DNA of 64,000 nt from Cladochytrium replicatum (Eukaryota > Chytridiomycota > Chytridiomycetes > Cladochytriales > Cladochytriaceae), in the NCBI GenBank assembly GCA_025526935.1, contig JAHLKD010000066.1:1-64000 (forward strand), in the 5' to 3' direction. How positions within the stretch are numbered: position 1 is the stretch's first letter; each line of letters starts with the position of its first letter. The notes under the pieces are model-generated. The model did not search any database. It was given only the letters and a program-made list of their open reading frames with translations, and was not told where the DNA came from. The translations under genes and the position numbers were made by a program. This document shows positions 23,200 to 36,429 of this stretch, one piece after another.

Positions 23200-26100
23200 A
23201 TGGGAATTCCCATCCGGAGGGCGAACGATGCAGAGCCAGAAGCACCACCACCGCAGAACGGTGCTGCTCAGAACAGCATCACTCTCGATCTGCAACTTTC
23301 ACGAGGTCCTGCCATACCATCATCCTCACTCCGAACAACAACATCATGGTCACCACTCCTTGGCCAATTAAACCAGCCCGCTGGAAGAAGAACGTCGACC
23401 AGATCACATAGGTCTCATCGGAACTTTGAACATACGAATGAACAAAGAAGAAGGCTTGTCATCGAGAATGGTGAAGCTACTGGAGCAAACTTGGATGAGC
23501 GACCGGTACGGGCTCTGCGTCGCAACCAGCCAAATCAGAACCGTATGTCAAATTTTCAAAGCCAAGATTGAAGAGAGCTGAATTGTTTAAGGAATAGCAT
23601 TGTGGGACCGGATCAGGACAGCCCTGCAGACCGCGGCCCATGCAGCTCTGGACGCCCAGGACAGCATTGATTGTCCGTTCACCACAGTACCACCCCAAGA
23701 ACTTACTGTCTCGGCAATAAGTGCCTGGAGAGCTGCCTCATCACCGACGGCAAGAAGAAGGCGACTACAGCCACCGCCGCCGCCCCCGCCGAATGCAACA
23801 AGATGGCAACGTTATCAGCGACAGATGGATTTGATTCAGCAAGGGATTGTGCTCCCGCTGTCGCAACGATGGGATCCACCCCGTCCTGACGAAGTTCCAT
23901 ACTGGTGGGACATGTCGCTTGAACATTTCCCTCCGGCTGCGGATGAACCACAGCCAACAACAGCGGCAGAAGCGGTCACAACTCAAAGAGAAGCGACAGC
24001 TCCAGAATTCAACGGTGGATCTGGGATCCCGACTTCGGAGAACTCGAATGACCAAAAAGATGGCGATGACCATGTTTCCGAGAGCGAAGAATCAGATATA
24101 AGTGACACCGATTCCCAAGTTCTAAGTTCATTGTGGATGATCGAGCTTTTCAGCTCCACCAGCGACGGTTGCACCTCATTCAACCACCAGGTTGTTTTGG
24201 ATAATCGCAATTTCAATACCATCGCTTACATCCAATTGTTAGCATTCATACTACGCAGACAAGAGAGAACATCCGCTACGTAGATATCTTCGAATGAAGG
24301 ATTTGAGACGGCGATTGCGCCAGCTTCGGAGCCGTTACGATGGACTTCCCCGCCGACCACCACCTCGGCTGGTATGCATGCCTCTAAAGTTTTCCTGTTG
24401 AAAGTGTAAACCACGTACGTTCTCTCGTTTTTCAGGGTCGTACGCAACCTTATGCACCAAGGTACCTCTACTTCTAGCGCAGATAATTGAGGATGCAAAA
24501 TTTTTACAAATATATACATGCAGTGATATCAACGACGATGAAGGTGCCAGCCGCCGTCGCAGACGGAACGGCGATTTCGATGCTGAGGACGAACATCATC
24601 GCAACTTGCGCCAACGTGACCGGGAACGTTCCTGGGCCGAGCGTTGGAATAGGAGTTCAACTAGAGCGTGGGACCTAGGGGAGCTCGGCCCATTCGAGGG
24701 TGCTCTCGCTCGAGATCAGGACACTGATGCGTGGGAGAGAGCGTCAAGGAGACGGCTGAGGATAATCCATGATGGTCGGGGAACACCTCCCGGTGGTCGG
24801 GCTGAAATGTATGCTATCGAAGTTGAACGTATCGTTTGAAAAATTTTGGACCGCTGTTGCTTTCATAGGTCGAATTGGGATGACCTCACAGTCGGTGTCG
24901 GCAATAACGCCGAGGTAAACTTATGGACTTCAACAAAAACATCCCCTGTTGTTAACTTTATCTGCGATAGCCATCAGAGAATGCGACCCAACCGACTCAA
25001 CAACTAGCTGCACGAAACACAGCTGCTCGATCTACCCAGCGTGTGAGAAGCCTCTCTGACTGGAGCAGGGGCAGTGGTGAGGGTTGGGAAAGCAGCCATC
25101 ACCCGCAACACAACCCGGAGAGCGCTCCCCAGACCATCCGACCTATCAGACGATCGGATAATTGGGCAGACAATGCGTGGAGTGGGTGGAGTGGTGGATG
25201 GAACACGCCTTCACCTGCACAGTGGGACAACGCCGGCCAATCGAACCCTCCTCCCGTCCGCCGAACGCAAGTTCCGCACGCATGGCGCGCCGGAGTAGAT
25301 ACGAACGCTCGCGAGGCCGGTCGAGTACTCGCCCCCGGAGGCCAACTTAGCGTGAGCGACGACGACGTCGCTGCAGCGTATACAAGGACCGACGTGACGA
25401 CATCGAACGACGATGCGGACGACGTATCCGGATGGACAGACTGGGGTGTTCCGACGACTGCGCAGAGGGGTTGGACGGGTTGGGATGATGACGAAGTGGA
25501 GTCGTCTGCGGTCGATGGGAACAGCGGAGCGAATGGGAGCGAATCGGACGATGATTCCACGGGTATCGCTGATTTCAGAACCTTTGTCCAGCGTGCGAGG
25601 CTATGGCCCCAACGTGTTGACCGTCCGCTATCCCCGCCTTTCGCTTGGGAGGTAGCCCACGGGGTATGTCAATCAATGGGTGAGGTGAAATGTAATTGGT
25701 TGCTGATGTTGCGTAAAGGCATCAACAATCGATCAACCGCAAGTCGTGGAGCAGGAAAACACGGATGATTGGCTTGCTCCATCGACCCCAAGCGTCGACT
25801 GGGAATTTTTACCATCGGAACATACTGCCATACCGTTAGCCTGGGAGATTTCACAAGAGGTACCCCACCATCCCATCCGTTTTGCTTGCCAGACGATGAC
25901 GCAACGTTCAGGGGAGGGTAAGCGAAGGGAATGACTTGCCACCGCAACAGAGTTTGCAACAAGAAGGTGCTGGTGACAGGCTCTCACCACTACCAGAGTT
26001 TGATTGGGAGGTAGCTCTACTGCGAAGCACCTTCGAAAAATCTCAACTGAGGCATGCATTTCAGGGAACGAATGAGATTTCGGGCAATGGAGGCAATTCC

Positions 26101-26262
26101 GACGACGAGAGTCTCGCGGCCAACGACGAGCTAGTAGAATTTGCGCAACCGCCTGGATCATCATACACGAGCCAAACCTTCATACAGAATACTGACGAAT
26201 ATTTGCGTCATCGTGATCACGATCCGGCTCTTGAGCAAGCTCAATGTCTCTCCGCATCGTAA
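23200..26262 (+). CDS. Hypothetical low-complexity protein with (F/L)xWE motifs
   Basis: A multi-exon gene. The first exons fit cleanly: 23200-23542, 23592-24190, 24243-24371, 24437-24462 and 24524-24828, with introns of 49-65 bp. Later exons (about 24869-24914, 24971-25663, 25720-25930 and 25936-26262) are less certain at their edges. The protein is of roughly 900 aa, disordered, and rich in Arg, Ser, Asp, Trp and Pro. It has an Arg-rich block (KDLRRRLRQLRSRYDGLPRR), a Trp/Gly block (NAWSGWSGGWNTP), and a motif repeated near the end: FAWEVAHG, VDWEFLPSE, LAWEISQEV and FDWEVALL. No known domain was recognised. The reading frame through five successive introns argues that it is a real gene. 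Confidence 0.5.
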
Positions 26263-27195
26263 CCAAAACATATATGAAAGCCAAGAGGAAAAACACCGTG
26301 CTGAACGGCAATTTCTATTTTGTCACAATGAAGAATCGAAATATATTCACAACCTGACTCCCAAAACTGTAACAATAGCACCACGCAAACATACTATTTG
26401 ATTGTCGTCCCCAAAGATGCTCCGTTTACCCCCCCTTCAAGCACTCGAGCATAAGCTCCCTTGCCTCCTTGTAACTAACTTCCCCTGATTGTGATATTGC
26501 AATGCCAGATTATTCTCCGAAATGAGCGTGTCCTTACGCAACCTTCGCCAGCGCCGCTCCCCGTCTTTCGAGACATTCAGTGTAACAGCGATTCCGAATT
26601 GCCCATGACGACCCTGCTGGTTGTACAGCAGCGCGCGCGATTGTTCATCGTGTTGATCGAGTGTCATTCCCGAGAGCCTCGGCGCATCACTGTATTGTGG
26701 TACAGCAACAACGCAAGGTTGTTGAACGAATCCAGTGTGCTGGGATGAAACCTGCCGAGCGTGCGTCGCTTCGAATCCAGACACTCGACGTTCAGCGGCT
26801 CAGCCTATTTGCAAGAGGATAGTACGGGACAGGCTGCCAATCGCTTCCTTCGATGGTTGGGCGATTCTTCGACATCACAGCTGGCCCTCCAGAAAACATA
26901 CACACCGTTCGAAAGCGGGTTCCTTTGGGGCTATTACACATATACAATATACATGACTGTTTCGTTTGCCAGAGTTATCCACAAAACCTTCGCAAAAAGA
27001 ATGGGGTTCAAGGTTTCTTTGGTAAGCTAAAACAACAATTGACAAAGCAGCTCAAAAAAAAGAAAGAAACAAGAACAGCTTGCTCAAAGGAAAGACGCTC
27101 CAATACCCAAATGATCGCACAACTACTTTTGTCGCCATTCCCCGCAACAATCGCAAAAATAGCCTTTCTTCAACATTTTCCACTTTTTTAACCCC
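26263..27195. other. Intergenic region
   Basis: The downstream flanks of two convergent genes. An open frame on the minus strand (26437-26784) has no conserved features and lacks splice support. Nothing else was recognised. Confidence 0.4.
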
Positions 27196-29172
27196 TCACA
27201 GGTTCGCCGAGTAATTGTACCCGGCCGGACGATGGTACCCATGCTTCTTCACAAACTCATCCAACCCAGCCGGCCCCCGGCTCCCAAACACATACTCTTC
27301 CGGCACAATCTTGGACTTGGGCGCCTCAATCTCATGCAGCAGAGGCGTAAAGATCTTCCACGCCGCGTCGAGCTCGTCGTCACGCACAAAGTTGCTCTTG
27401 TCGCCCTTCATCACGTCCAGGATGAGCGACTCGTACGCGTCCGGGATGGGCACGTCCTTGTACCGCTTCGAGTATGACAGGTCGAGCTCCGAGATGGTGG
27501 TCGCGGCCGACAGGCCCGGCTGCTTGTTCATTAGCTTGATGTATACGGATTCCTCGGGCTGCACGCGGATCACGAGCTCGTTTCGGGCCACGTCCGAGTA
27601 TATGTTGCCCGGGACGTCCTGGAACTGGATGCGCACTTCAGCTTTCTGGTTGTCCAGTGCTGCATAGAAAGAAACCCAAAGAAGCGTAAGTCATGTCCTT
27701 TAACAAGTCAACGCTTATGCATACCTTTCCCACACTTCAAGATAAATGGAACGCCTAACAGAAGCAGTTGGGTTAGATCGATCTTACGGCATAAAAAATT
27801 GCAAAGCGCACCATCCCATCGCTCGTTGTTAATGTAGAACACTGCAGCCGCAAACGTCGGCGTGTTGGAACCCTTGGGAACGGTCGGATCGTCCCTGTAA
27901 CCCGGAGTCTTTCCGTCCGTGACGTACTGACCCAGCAGTACATCATCCATCGTCAGGGGCTCGATGCAACGCAGTACCTTGACCTAAAATAGCAAAGCTT
28001 AACACGAGCGGGAATTTCTTCTCAATTATAGATCTGAACCTTTTCGTTGCGGACATCCTCGGCGTCAAGCGACACAGGCTTCTCCATGGCGATGATTGTC
28101 AAAATTTGCAAAAGGTGGTTTTGCATGATCTACATGGTATCGAAGATTATGAGACGATTCTGCAATATTTTTGTTATCTTTCTGGCTTACATCGCGGATG
28201 ATTCCGAATTCGTCGAAGTAACCACCACGACCCTCCGTACCAATCTTTTCTTTGAAAGTGATCTGAACGTTGTTGATGTAGAAACGGTGCCAGATCGCGC
28301 CAAGGAAAACATTGGCGAATCTGAAGAAATTTGAACCAAATAAGTTCATGACTTTTTGAGAAGGCCGGAGTTAAACGTACCGAAGAACCATGAGGTTCTT
28401 CACCATCTCCTTGCCGAGATAGTGATCGATGCGGTAGATCTGCACAAAACCAATCAGTAAAAATGCTCGACCTGACCCAAGATACAAAGCTCTTCCAATG
28501 GAAGATTTCCCCCCATCGAATGTCGATACCCGCAAAAGTCCCAACACTCCCTTCTCAACACACCTCATCTTCAGCCCAGTGTTGCGCCAAAGCCAATCCG
28601 AGCTCCTTTGAAGATTGGAGATCCTTTCCGAACGGCTTTTCGACGACCAAGCGGTTGGTCCCCGGGTGTGGGGTGTAGCACGACTTCCGGATGCCTTCGC
28701 TGGCGGGGATAAAAACAGAGGGAGGCAAGGCCATATAGAAAACCCTGTGCTTGATGGCACCAGAGTGGGCGGCCTCGATCTCCTCGATGTAGGCATTCAG
28801 TCTTTTGAATGACGCCTCCTCGTCGTATTTGCCAGCGACGTAGGTGCACAGGTTGAGGAAATCTTGGAGGACGCGGGCCTCCTGCTCGCTTTTAGTCTTG
28901 ATCTTGGACGAGACGCGTTTGCGGAAGTCCGCGAGGTCAATGGGAGAACGGGCGTAACCGACGATTTTGACGTCCTCGTGAAGGAGATTGTTCTTGTACA
29001 GACCGAAGAGGGCCGGGTAGGTCTTTTTGAAGGCGAGGTCGCCCGACGCGCCGAGGACTGGATGAGCGACGAGAAGAATCAGTAAAACACGCAACAACCT
29101 TGGGTGTTCTGACAGCAACGTACCGACGATGACGGTGGTCTCGTCCTTGTCTGGGGTGATTGGTGTAGTCAT
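27196..29172 (-). CDS. ZWF1: Glucose-6-phosphate 1-dehydrogenase
   Basis: Catalyses the NADP-dependent oxidation of glucose 6-phosphate, the entry step of the oxidative pentose phosphate pathway. Eight exons (29124-29172, 28564-29057, 28381-28439, 28191-28320, 28040-28129, 27812-27983, 27725-27754, 27196-27659) total 1488 nt, or 495 aa, the usual size. The dinucleotide-binding loop is [18 protein letters not shown]. The substrate and active-site signature [14 protein letters not shown] is present, with its His and Lys. Further conserved segments include [24 protein letters not shown] and [11 protein letters not shown]. Exon 7 is only 30 nt. An in-frame upstream exon without ATG may extend the N-terminus (see findings). 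All introns are 56-124 bp with GT..AG ends. Confidence 0.95.
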
Positions 29173-32166
29173 TTCCTGCAGGATATCTGGGTTGCGAAGG
29201 GAAGAATGAGCGGGAGGCAGATCTAAGGCACGACAGCAGTCCGCAGCACGGGAGGTGCCTCTCAGGGAGTCTTAAGCTTACAGCGGACGATGTGGTCAAA
29301 CTTGTCGCGAACCAAGCCCAGGGCAGCGGTGGGCGTCAGGCGCAGAGACGGACGCTTGCGGTGCGCGGATATGGTTGCAGGGCGAGCACCGGAAGTTCGG
29401 GGCTCAAAGTCTCAAAGTGTGAAATTTGAAAGGACCAAGAAATAATGAAGAAGGTTGGATAAAGAACAAGACGGAGAATTGTCTTTTCGTATCGGATTTA
29501 CAATTTGTTGGGACCAGTCGAGAGTGGGGCACTTTCTACATTTGTATTGCTGGAATGTCGATCGATGCAGTGTTAGTACGTGGGTCTGCGAACCTCCGAT
29601 GAAATTGATCTTAGAGTTACTCGCTCTTCATCTGCTCACCTTGTCTCAGATATCAATGTAGCACAACTCTCAAATGCAGTTCACTTATCTTCACCTCCTC
29701 CGCGTTATCAGTGTCTCCACCTCTATAGCCGCGCGGCTACCGTTACCCCGTCACCACACTCGCATTATCCTCCCCAGATGTTTCAGGCATCATCATATCT
29801 CTGCAATCTTCTCGGGCGAGGGCCATGTTACATACAGCAAGCTCAACGACCGGCAATCGGGCTGCTCCTTCTTCTGCAGTGGTCTCTCTCACAACACAGC
29901 TGGTTAAAGGCTATGTTGGAGATCATCTTATGATCAAGGTTGTTCTCAACTTCAGAATAAACCAAATATGCCAAATATGGGGTACAAGCATGTTAAGTTT
30001 CATGAAGGATTGTTTGTTGGCTGAGCTTCTTGAAATGCTAACAATGAAATATCCAGTTACGCTTGGTGTCTACAGTACGGGAAGAGACACACTGACTTTG
30101 ATTCGGATAGTGATGATGATTTCTTGCCATCAACTAGCTACTTCGCCTCTTCAGCGGGATGCAGGAGTGGATGCGTTCCGCGGTATCACTTTGAGTGGTG
30201 TAACACTGCTCCAACAGCAGTAGTGTTACCTGTAGATCAGCCCAATCAACAGGAGCTAATTCTACAGGAACCACTTCAACCACCTCCTCCTCAACTGGTG
30301 CCACCTCACAAAAGACCTAGGCAAGCTCCAATTGAACCTTATGTTCTGCCTGCTGGACAACCTCTCATTCTTCTGCAACAAGAACGGTATATGCTTTAGG
30401 GACAAAAAGAAAGCGAGGCAAATGAACTGGCCGATTAAGGCAACAAAGATGCCGTTCCTGTCAACGAGACCGCATGCAAGTAAGAAGCACGAATGAGTGC
30501 ACTGTCCCATCAACACTAACCTGTGCAACTAAGAAGCACAAATGACTACTCTGGGACCTAACTGGGATGTTGGCGGTTCCGTCATACCATGGAAACTGTT
30601 AGGCGCACATCTTTACAGACGATCACATTGGCTACCGCTGGAGTTAATTCCAGAACACCAAGGAGCGTGATGGTGCTGGTGGGGTTGCGAATACTCTTGA
30701 CCTTTTCGGAAGTGGGCGGAGCTGTATACAAGAGCAAGGTTAAGGATCCTGGGTTGACAAGTTCTGCAAGGGGAAGGTACTTGAGTACATGCGGCAGAAC
30801 GTCATTGTTGGTCTTCTTCAAATGCCACGGTAATACTGGTTTGTACCGTTTATGGTTTGGAACATTTGAATCACCATTAAACTCCTTTGCTGTGGGATTG
30901 AACCCAATCGCGAGTTTTGGCATCACTTGCAGGTAAGCTGCATTCTTGTGCCCCAGTCTCTGGCTCAACAACAACACACTTTGCACTTAATTGCATCTTG
31001 GTTTGCCAAACCGTCAGAGTCGACTACCCTTGAAACCAACACCAGGTTCCACTCAAAACTACATGCGTATAAGAAACCTTTAATTGTCATCTTCGTGATA
31101 GCCTCATCTGGCGACTCTTCAATTTCTGAGGCAATGAATGAGGTCGTAATGCCAGAGCAATCAGCATAGAGCTTTGTCATATAAGAGACCACGGCTGATG
31201 GTGTATCAGGGTGGTATGTGGACAGTGGCGCCTTGGTACACATCTGCCTAGATATGGAGCTGTTCAATCGATGATCCCTCGTGCAGATGCAAGAGACTGT
31301 GCCAATAGTCATCGGTAGCGGTGAGACAATACCAGCGCACATGGCCCAACAAAAAATCAGTCAGCCTGCTCCTGCTTTCCAACAGTCTTTGCTTTCTTCT
31401 TTGCGTTGGCAGCCTTCTCTTTGTGTTCGCAGATGTAGTTGCCAGCCTTCTTGCAGTACAAAATTAACATACCACACTTGTAAATCACAGCCAGACAGAG
31501 CTATCAGAGATGGTGACAGATTCTAAGTGTGAACTTTCCTGGTGGCTGGGACATCACCTCATGATGTCATTCCAATATTTATCCCAGCCTACCAGTACAA
31601 AGCAAGAGATCATGCCACGGATCTGGTTTGACACAGACTCATTCTCCTGGGTCTTGTTGCCTTGCTCGATCTCAGCCTTTGGTGGATGCATCGGTGTTGG
31701 CTGCTGTTGGCTCGGAAGTTTTGATGGAGGACATCGCACTCGTGTATTTAATCATTCCCCGGTTCCTTACAGTTTTCCTTAACCCAATACAAACCTCATA
31801 GTTATCACCAAGGAGCACAACAAATCTCGAACACTCATACGAATAACAACACCACCAGGTCAGTGGTTGGAGCACTTTGCTGGTTCTGGAGTCGGAGTTT
31901 CCAGCACTGACAGTGATTATTACAGTATAATAATAGTACTAATAGTAATAGCAGTAATAGTAAGCGTAGTAATGGTAGTAACTACAGCGTTCAAATCAAG
32001 CAAATCGAAGAAGGTATCGAAGTAGTACAAATGTTGTTTGTGGTGCTTGATATTGTTCACCAACAGATCGACGTATTTTAGTATTAACGTTCCAGAGCTT
32101 TTGGTTGTTTGGGTTTTAATTGTTCGTAATTACTCGAAATGCTTCATTATTAACTCTCTTTCGTCA
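29173..32166. other. Gene-poor region with decayed ORFs
   Basis: After a possible 5' exon of ZWF1 (29282 to about 29400), the region holds only broken frames. Minus-strand frames at 30582-30986 and 30965-31342 overlap in different phases. Between 31360 and 31875, further minus frames (KCGMLILYCKKAGNYICEHK and FVVLLGDNYEVCIGLRK) look like pieces of one decayed Cys-containing protein, possibly transposon derived. A plus-strand Pro/Gln-rich frame at 30124-30399 is probably spurious. Around 31921-31985 there is an imperfect TAA/TAG triplet repeat. I cannot name any of these. Confidence 0.35.
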
Positions 32167-35100
32167 TCATCGCCGTCGGCTGCTACTGCTGCCGCCGCTA
32201 TGTGCGTGTCCATACCGCTCGACTTCCCGTTCCCGGTCCCGCTCCCTGTCCCTCTCATACCCCTTCCTTTCCACAACAACAGGCGGCGAATTCCGTCCGC
32301 TGCTCATCCGGCCCCCCGCCCGACTCTGACTCCGCGAACGTGACCGCGACCGCTCCCTGTCCCTCTCATTACCCCTTCGTTCATAATACCCTCCCCCTCC
32401 ACGTCCGTTCTCCCCTCCCCATCTGCGGCTGTCTGCCTTGTTGCTTCCTTCTGCGCCCCGCATACGCGGCGGACTCGGTATCAACTTTGGACTCCGCTCC
32501 TCTTCGTTCAATACCGCTGCGGTCGGCGTAGGTAGAAGAGGCTCCTTCGGCAGCGTTCGCCCGATCGTCCCGAACGATATCACCGGTTTCTTCTTTGGCC
32601 CGCTCGGTGCGACCGGTGCAGCAACGACTGTCTCGTTGGACCGTATCCGAAACAACATGTGCTGCTGGCTCTTGCCTCCAAGCCTTTCCTGTTCTCGTGG
32701 TACTTCACCCGCGCCTCGCGTGTCCACGCCGTCAGGCCGCCCGCTGTTCACAACCACAGCATGGTTGGTTCTCCTAGGACTCTCAGGCCGTCCACCGCCA
32801 ACGTCCCGACGTTGTTGTTCTCTCGATCGATTCCCCGGACTCTCCGCCGGTCCATCACGACGTTGTTCCCTCGATCGATCGACAGCTGTCCTCGGACTCA
32901 CCGTCCTCGGGCTCCTAGCACGACCACCACCACCCTCCCTCCTCTCCTCCCGCCCTACTCTCCTCGGGCTCACCTCCCTCCGAGTCTTCACCGGACTCCG
33001 TCTCCGTGGATTCTCCTCTCTGCGCCCCTTCAGAGATGGACTCCTTTCTCGCGCTCTCCGCGAACTCTCGTCCCTCGTTGCCATATTCTCGCGCGCTCGC
33101 CGCGGACTCTCCTCCCTCCCATAGTATTCATCCCGCACAACTCTCCCATATCTCCGGCTCACTTCCCTTCTGTCTCTCTCACCCTCCCTCCATTTCTTTG
33201 GACTCGCTTCCCTCCGACGACTCGGAACCGGTGATCGCCGATCTTCATGCTCAACCGCCCTCCTTTCCCGCTCCCTATCTATCTCTCCATCTCCTTCCTC
33301 CTCCCTCCTTCCCCTCTTCGCTTTCCTTTCTTCTTCCTGCTCCACCTCCTTCTTCCGCTCCGAGCTCGGACTCCGACCCCGTCGCGCCGGAGTTGCCACA
33401 GCAGAAACCTTCATATCACTTCGCTCGCGATCACGAAGGCTCGCAGGCGACGCCTCGCAACTCTCGAGTTCCCGTCGTGCTTGAACGGGCAGCACCGCGA
33501 CAGCAGCAGCAGCAGCAGCAACTGGTACATCCTCATCTTTCGTCGCAGGCGGATCCACGTCCATCGCCTCTCCAACCTCCTCCCTCCCCACCACAACATC
33601 AACCTCCTCTTTCACCACATCTGGAACCTTCACTTTACCCTTCTCTTCCCGCTTCCTCCGCCTCTTCGCTTTGTACTCCCTCGACGACTCCGACACGCTC
33701 GAGGACCCGGTCGATCCCCCGGTAGAGCTACTGCTCCGACTCCTGCTCCGACTCCTGCTCCGCGACCGCGACCGCGACCGCGACCGCGACCGCGAAGTCG
33801 TGCTACTACTCTTCGACCCCCCAGAACTACTCGAGCTCACCGACGCCTTCCTCCTCCTCCCGCGTCTCCTCGACTTCCTCCTCTCATCATCGCTTGACCC
33901 ATCCCCACTCCGATTCGTCGACCCCCGACTCCGCTTGCGTCGTCGACCGCTCCCTTCCCGCTCCAAAATCCGCCTTCCATCCCGACTCCTCGACCGCCGC
34001 TTAGGCACAACTTCAACCGGACTCCTCCGTTTCCTATACTCCCACCCCCGTCTCCCTTCGTCCTGTACAACACCTTCCCCACCTTCGTGTCTCCTCTCAC
34101 CTCTCCACTCCCCATACGCCCCTGGCGGCGCCGCTGCAACATCTCTACCGTTGTACCCTCCACCTCGCTCCATCGACCCATCCCGTCTCCTCCCGTACCT
34201 TCCATACTCCTCCCGGCTCCGCTCATCGTAATACCTCGACTCTTCATACCCCCGTCTCCGCCCGTCATCCCATCCATAACTCTGCCGTCGATACCCATGC
34301 ACCGGCGGCGGTGTGCCCGGCGGTCCAGGTGCAACACTTGGATCGTTGTAGCGCCACCGCGGTGGTGGTCCTGGCGGCAGTGGTGCTCCGCGACCATCGT
34401 AACGCCGGTCGTAACCATACCGCTCCCGCCGCTCATATTCTCTCTGGTATTGCTCCCTAGCGTACGGATCGTGCGGCGGCGGTGGATGTGGATGTTGCTG
34501 CACGTACTCGCGTTCAGAATAGCGCTCACCATGATGGTGCCCGTGTGCTTGGATGTGGTCCGAATGCGGTGGCTCTGGATAGCGCTCGGGCTCGGCGGGT
34601 TCATCAGCTTCGTCGTCCTCGACTGGACCGATTCGAACTGCTGGGAACCCGTGCACGGCTCCAGCTTTGTGTGCTTTCCGTGTCAACTTGCTCTCGTACT
34701 CGTGCCAGTCCCCGTCGATCCGTGGCAATCTAAAAAAATGAAAACAAAAAATTTATAAAATGTGCGAGCCCAGATTTTTAACGGCTTACTCTGAGGGTGT
34801 GCACGCCGGTGGGTCCTCAGTGGTAAAGTAGGGGTGCTGAAGCACCGTGCCAGAGTTCGGTCTTTTGAACGGGTCGAGCGCGAGAAGCTGGTCCACAAGA
34901 TCGATCGCCGAGTTCGAAAGTCCCCTCTCCCTAAAACCATCCAGTCACCGTCGTCAGCAGCGCCGTAAAGATTCAAATCCTCCCTTGTTTGTCACCTGCA
35001 AAAATTACGGAGAGTTCTCGGTATATCTTGCTTGGGTTTAACCATATCCCACCATGGCAGCCTCTTCACATTCCCCCATGTAGCGTCTGTCGGCGTCCCG

Positions 35101-36429
35101 CAGATCCCCCAGATCAGCTCGAGCTGCTGGATCTCGTCCTGCCCCGGAAATATCGACTGCTTTGTAAACATCTCCAGCATCACGCATCTTGGGAATTAAC
35201 GCATCAGAAACTTGGTTTGAACATCGAATAGTTCTGTTTATACCCGGCACTCCACATGTCGACTTCGTACATGTACTTTGTCGACCCGAGGAGGAGTTCC
35301 GGGGGCCTGTACCACAGTGTCACCACCCGATTCGTGTAGTCCATATTCGGCCCGGAGTGTTGTTGACGTCCCGACATCCGCTGCCCGTTATGGTAATTCC
35401 AGAGCGCCCTCGCAAGCCCAAAATCTGCAATCTTGAGCTCTCCATGTCGATTCAGCAATAGATTTGAGCCTAATAAGAGATTACTAAATATGCATTGTTT
35501 GTGGAGAAAGAAAATGGTGGCCAAAACACCTTTGATGTCGCGGTGAACCACGCCGCGGTCATGGAGGTACTGCAGTCCCTCAAACATTTGTTTGGAGAGG
35601 CACTTGATGTGTGCGGGGTCGAGACGGAGCTCGGGGTGCGCGAGGATGCCTTGCAGATCGTACTCCATATATTCAAACGCCATATAAATGTACGCTAGTC
35701 CCTTGGTTAGAGAAAGAGGCAAAAACAAAAATGGTGCAGTGCGCTTTTACCGGTTGTCGATACGATTTCGCGGAGTTGGATGATGTTTTTGTGTCGCAGG
35801 GAAGTGAGCAGTCGGATTTCGCGGATGCCCGTTATTGGAAACTGGAGGGAACCCAAACAGAAAGAAAGAGAAAATCCTATTAAGCACCGAATCGAAACCA
35901 AAGACAACAATCTATCATGGTTCACTCGACCCTCCCACAGAAAAAAAAATTCTCGAGGGATTCCCATCCACTCTGTCCAACTCACCCCTTCCTTCTCCGA
36001 CTCGATCTTCACCCTCTTCAACGCAACATGAGCCCCCGTCTTCCGATGCTGTGCCTTGAACACTTTGCCATACGTCCCCTCCCCGACCTGCTCCTTTCTC
36101 ATGTAGTGATTGTCGACGCCCAGACGCATGGGTATGAAATGTCCCAATCTGACTAGCGCATCCTCAAGCTCTGCTCTCACAGAAGATCCATCCTCTGTCC
36201 CGTCGCCATCGCCTGCAGCGACGTTGTTGTGTGCCGATGAGGACGATGATGCGGATGGTTGCTGCAGAGGTGGGTTGTGATTGCTGTAGTTCAGATTTAG
36301 CGGCTGTTCTCTCTCGCAACGCACTCTCTCGTCTCGCCTCGCACCCATCATCGCCCGTACTCCCCTCCCAAAGTCTCCGGTGTCGCTCGTTCCCGTCGGA
36401 CGCACGAATTCAACGCCCGAGACTGACAT
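32167..36429 (-). CDS. CDK12/CTK1-like kinase with long RS-rich tail
   Basis: A transcriptional cyclin-dependent kinase of the CDK9/12/13 group, expected to phosphorylate the RNA polymerase II CTD with a cyclin K/T partner. Seven exons (35986-36429, 35751-35841, 35530-35694, 35244-35469, 34996-35187, 34790-34930, 32167-34729) total 3822 nt, or 1273 aa. The kinase (about residues 125-430) has GEGTYGKVFKA, the cyclin-binding helix FPITGIREIRLL (a PITALRE variant), HRDIKGSNLLL, DFGLAR and the T-loop YTNRVVTLWYRPPELLLG. The tail of about 850 residues, in one exon, is rich in Arg/Ser/Pro/Glu with an (SR) run and many SPR/RSP phospho-sites. In animal CDK12/13 the RS region precedes the kinase; here it follows it. 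Introns are 56-65 bp. Confidence 0.88.

Noticed and set aside
27215-27667. A 150-codon plus-strand frame opposite ZWF1
   Set aside because: Complementary to a conserved enzyme exon; no independent features.
29825-30936. Plus-strand frames between ZWF1 and the CDK gene as genes
   Set aside because: No splice support, no conserved motif, and overlap with equally long minus-strand frames; they look like decayed sequence.
32202-34758. Long plus-strand frames opposite the RS tail of the CDK gene
   Set aside because: They are Pro/Ser/Arg-rich mirror images of the RS coding strand, overlap each other in several phases, and carry no conserved motif.
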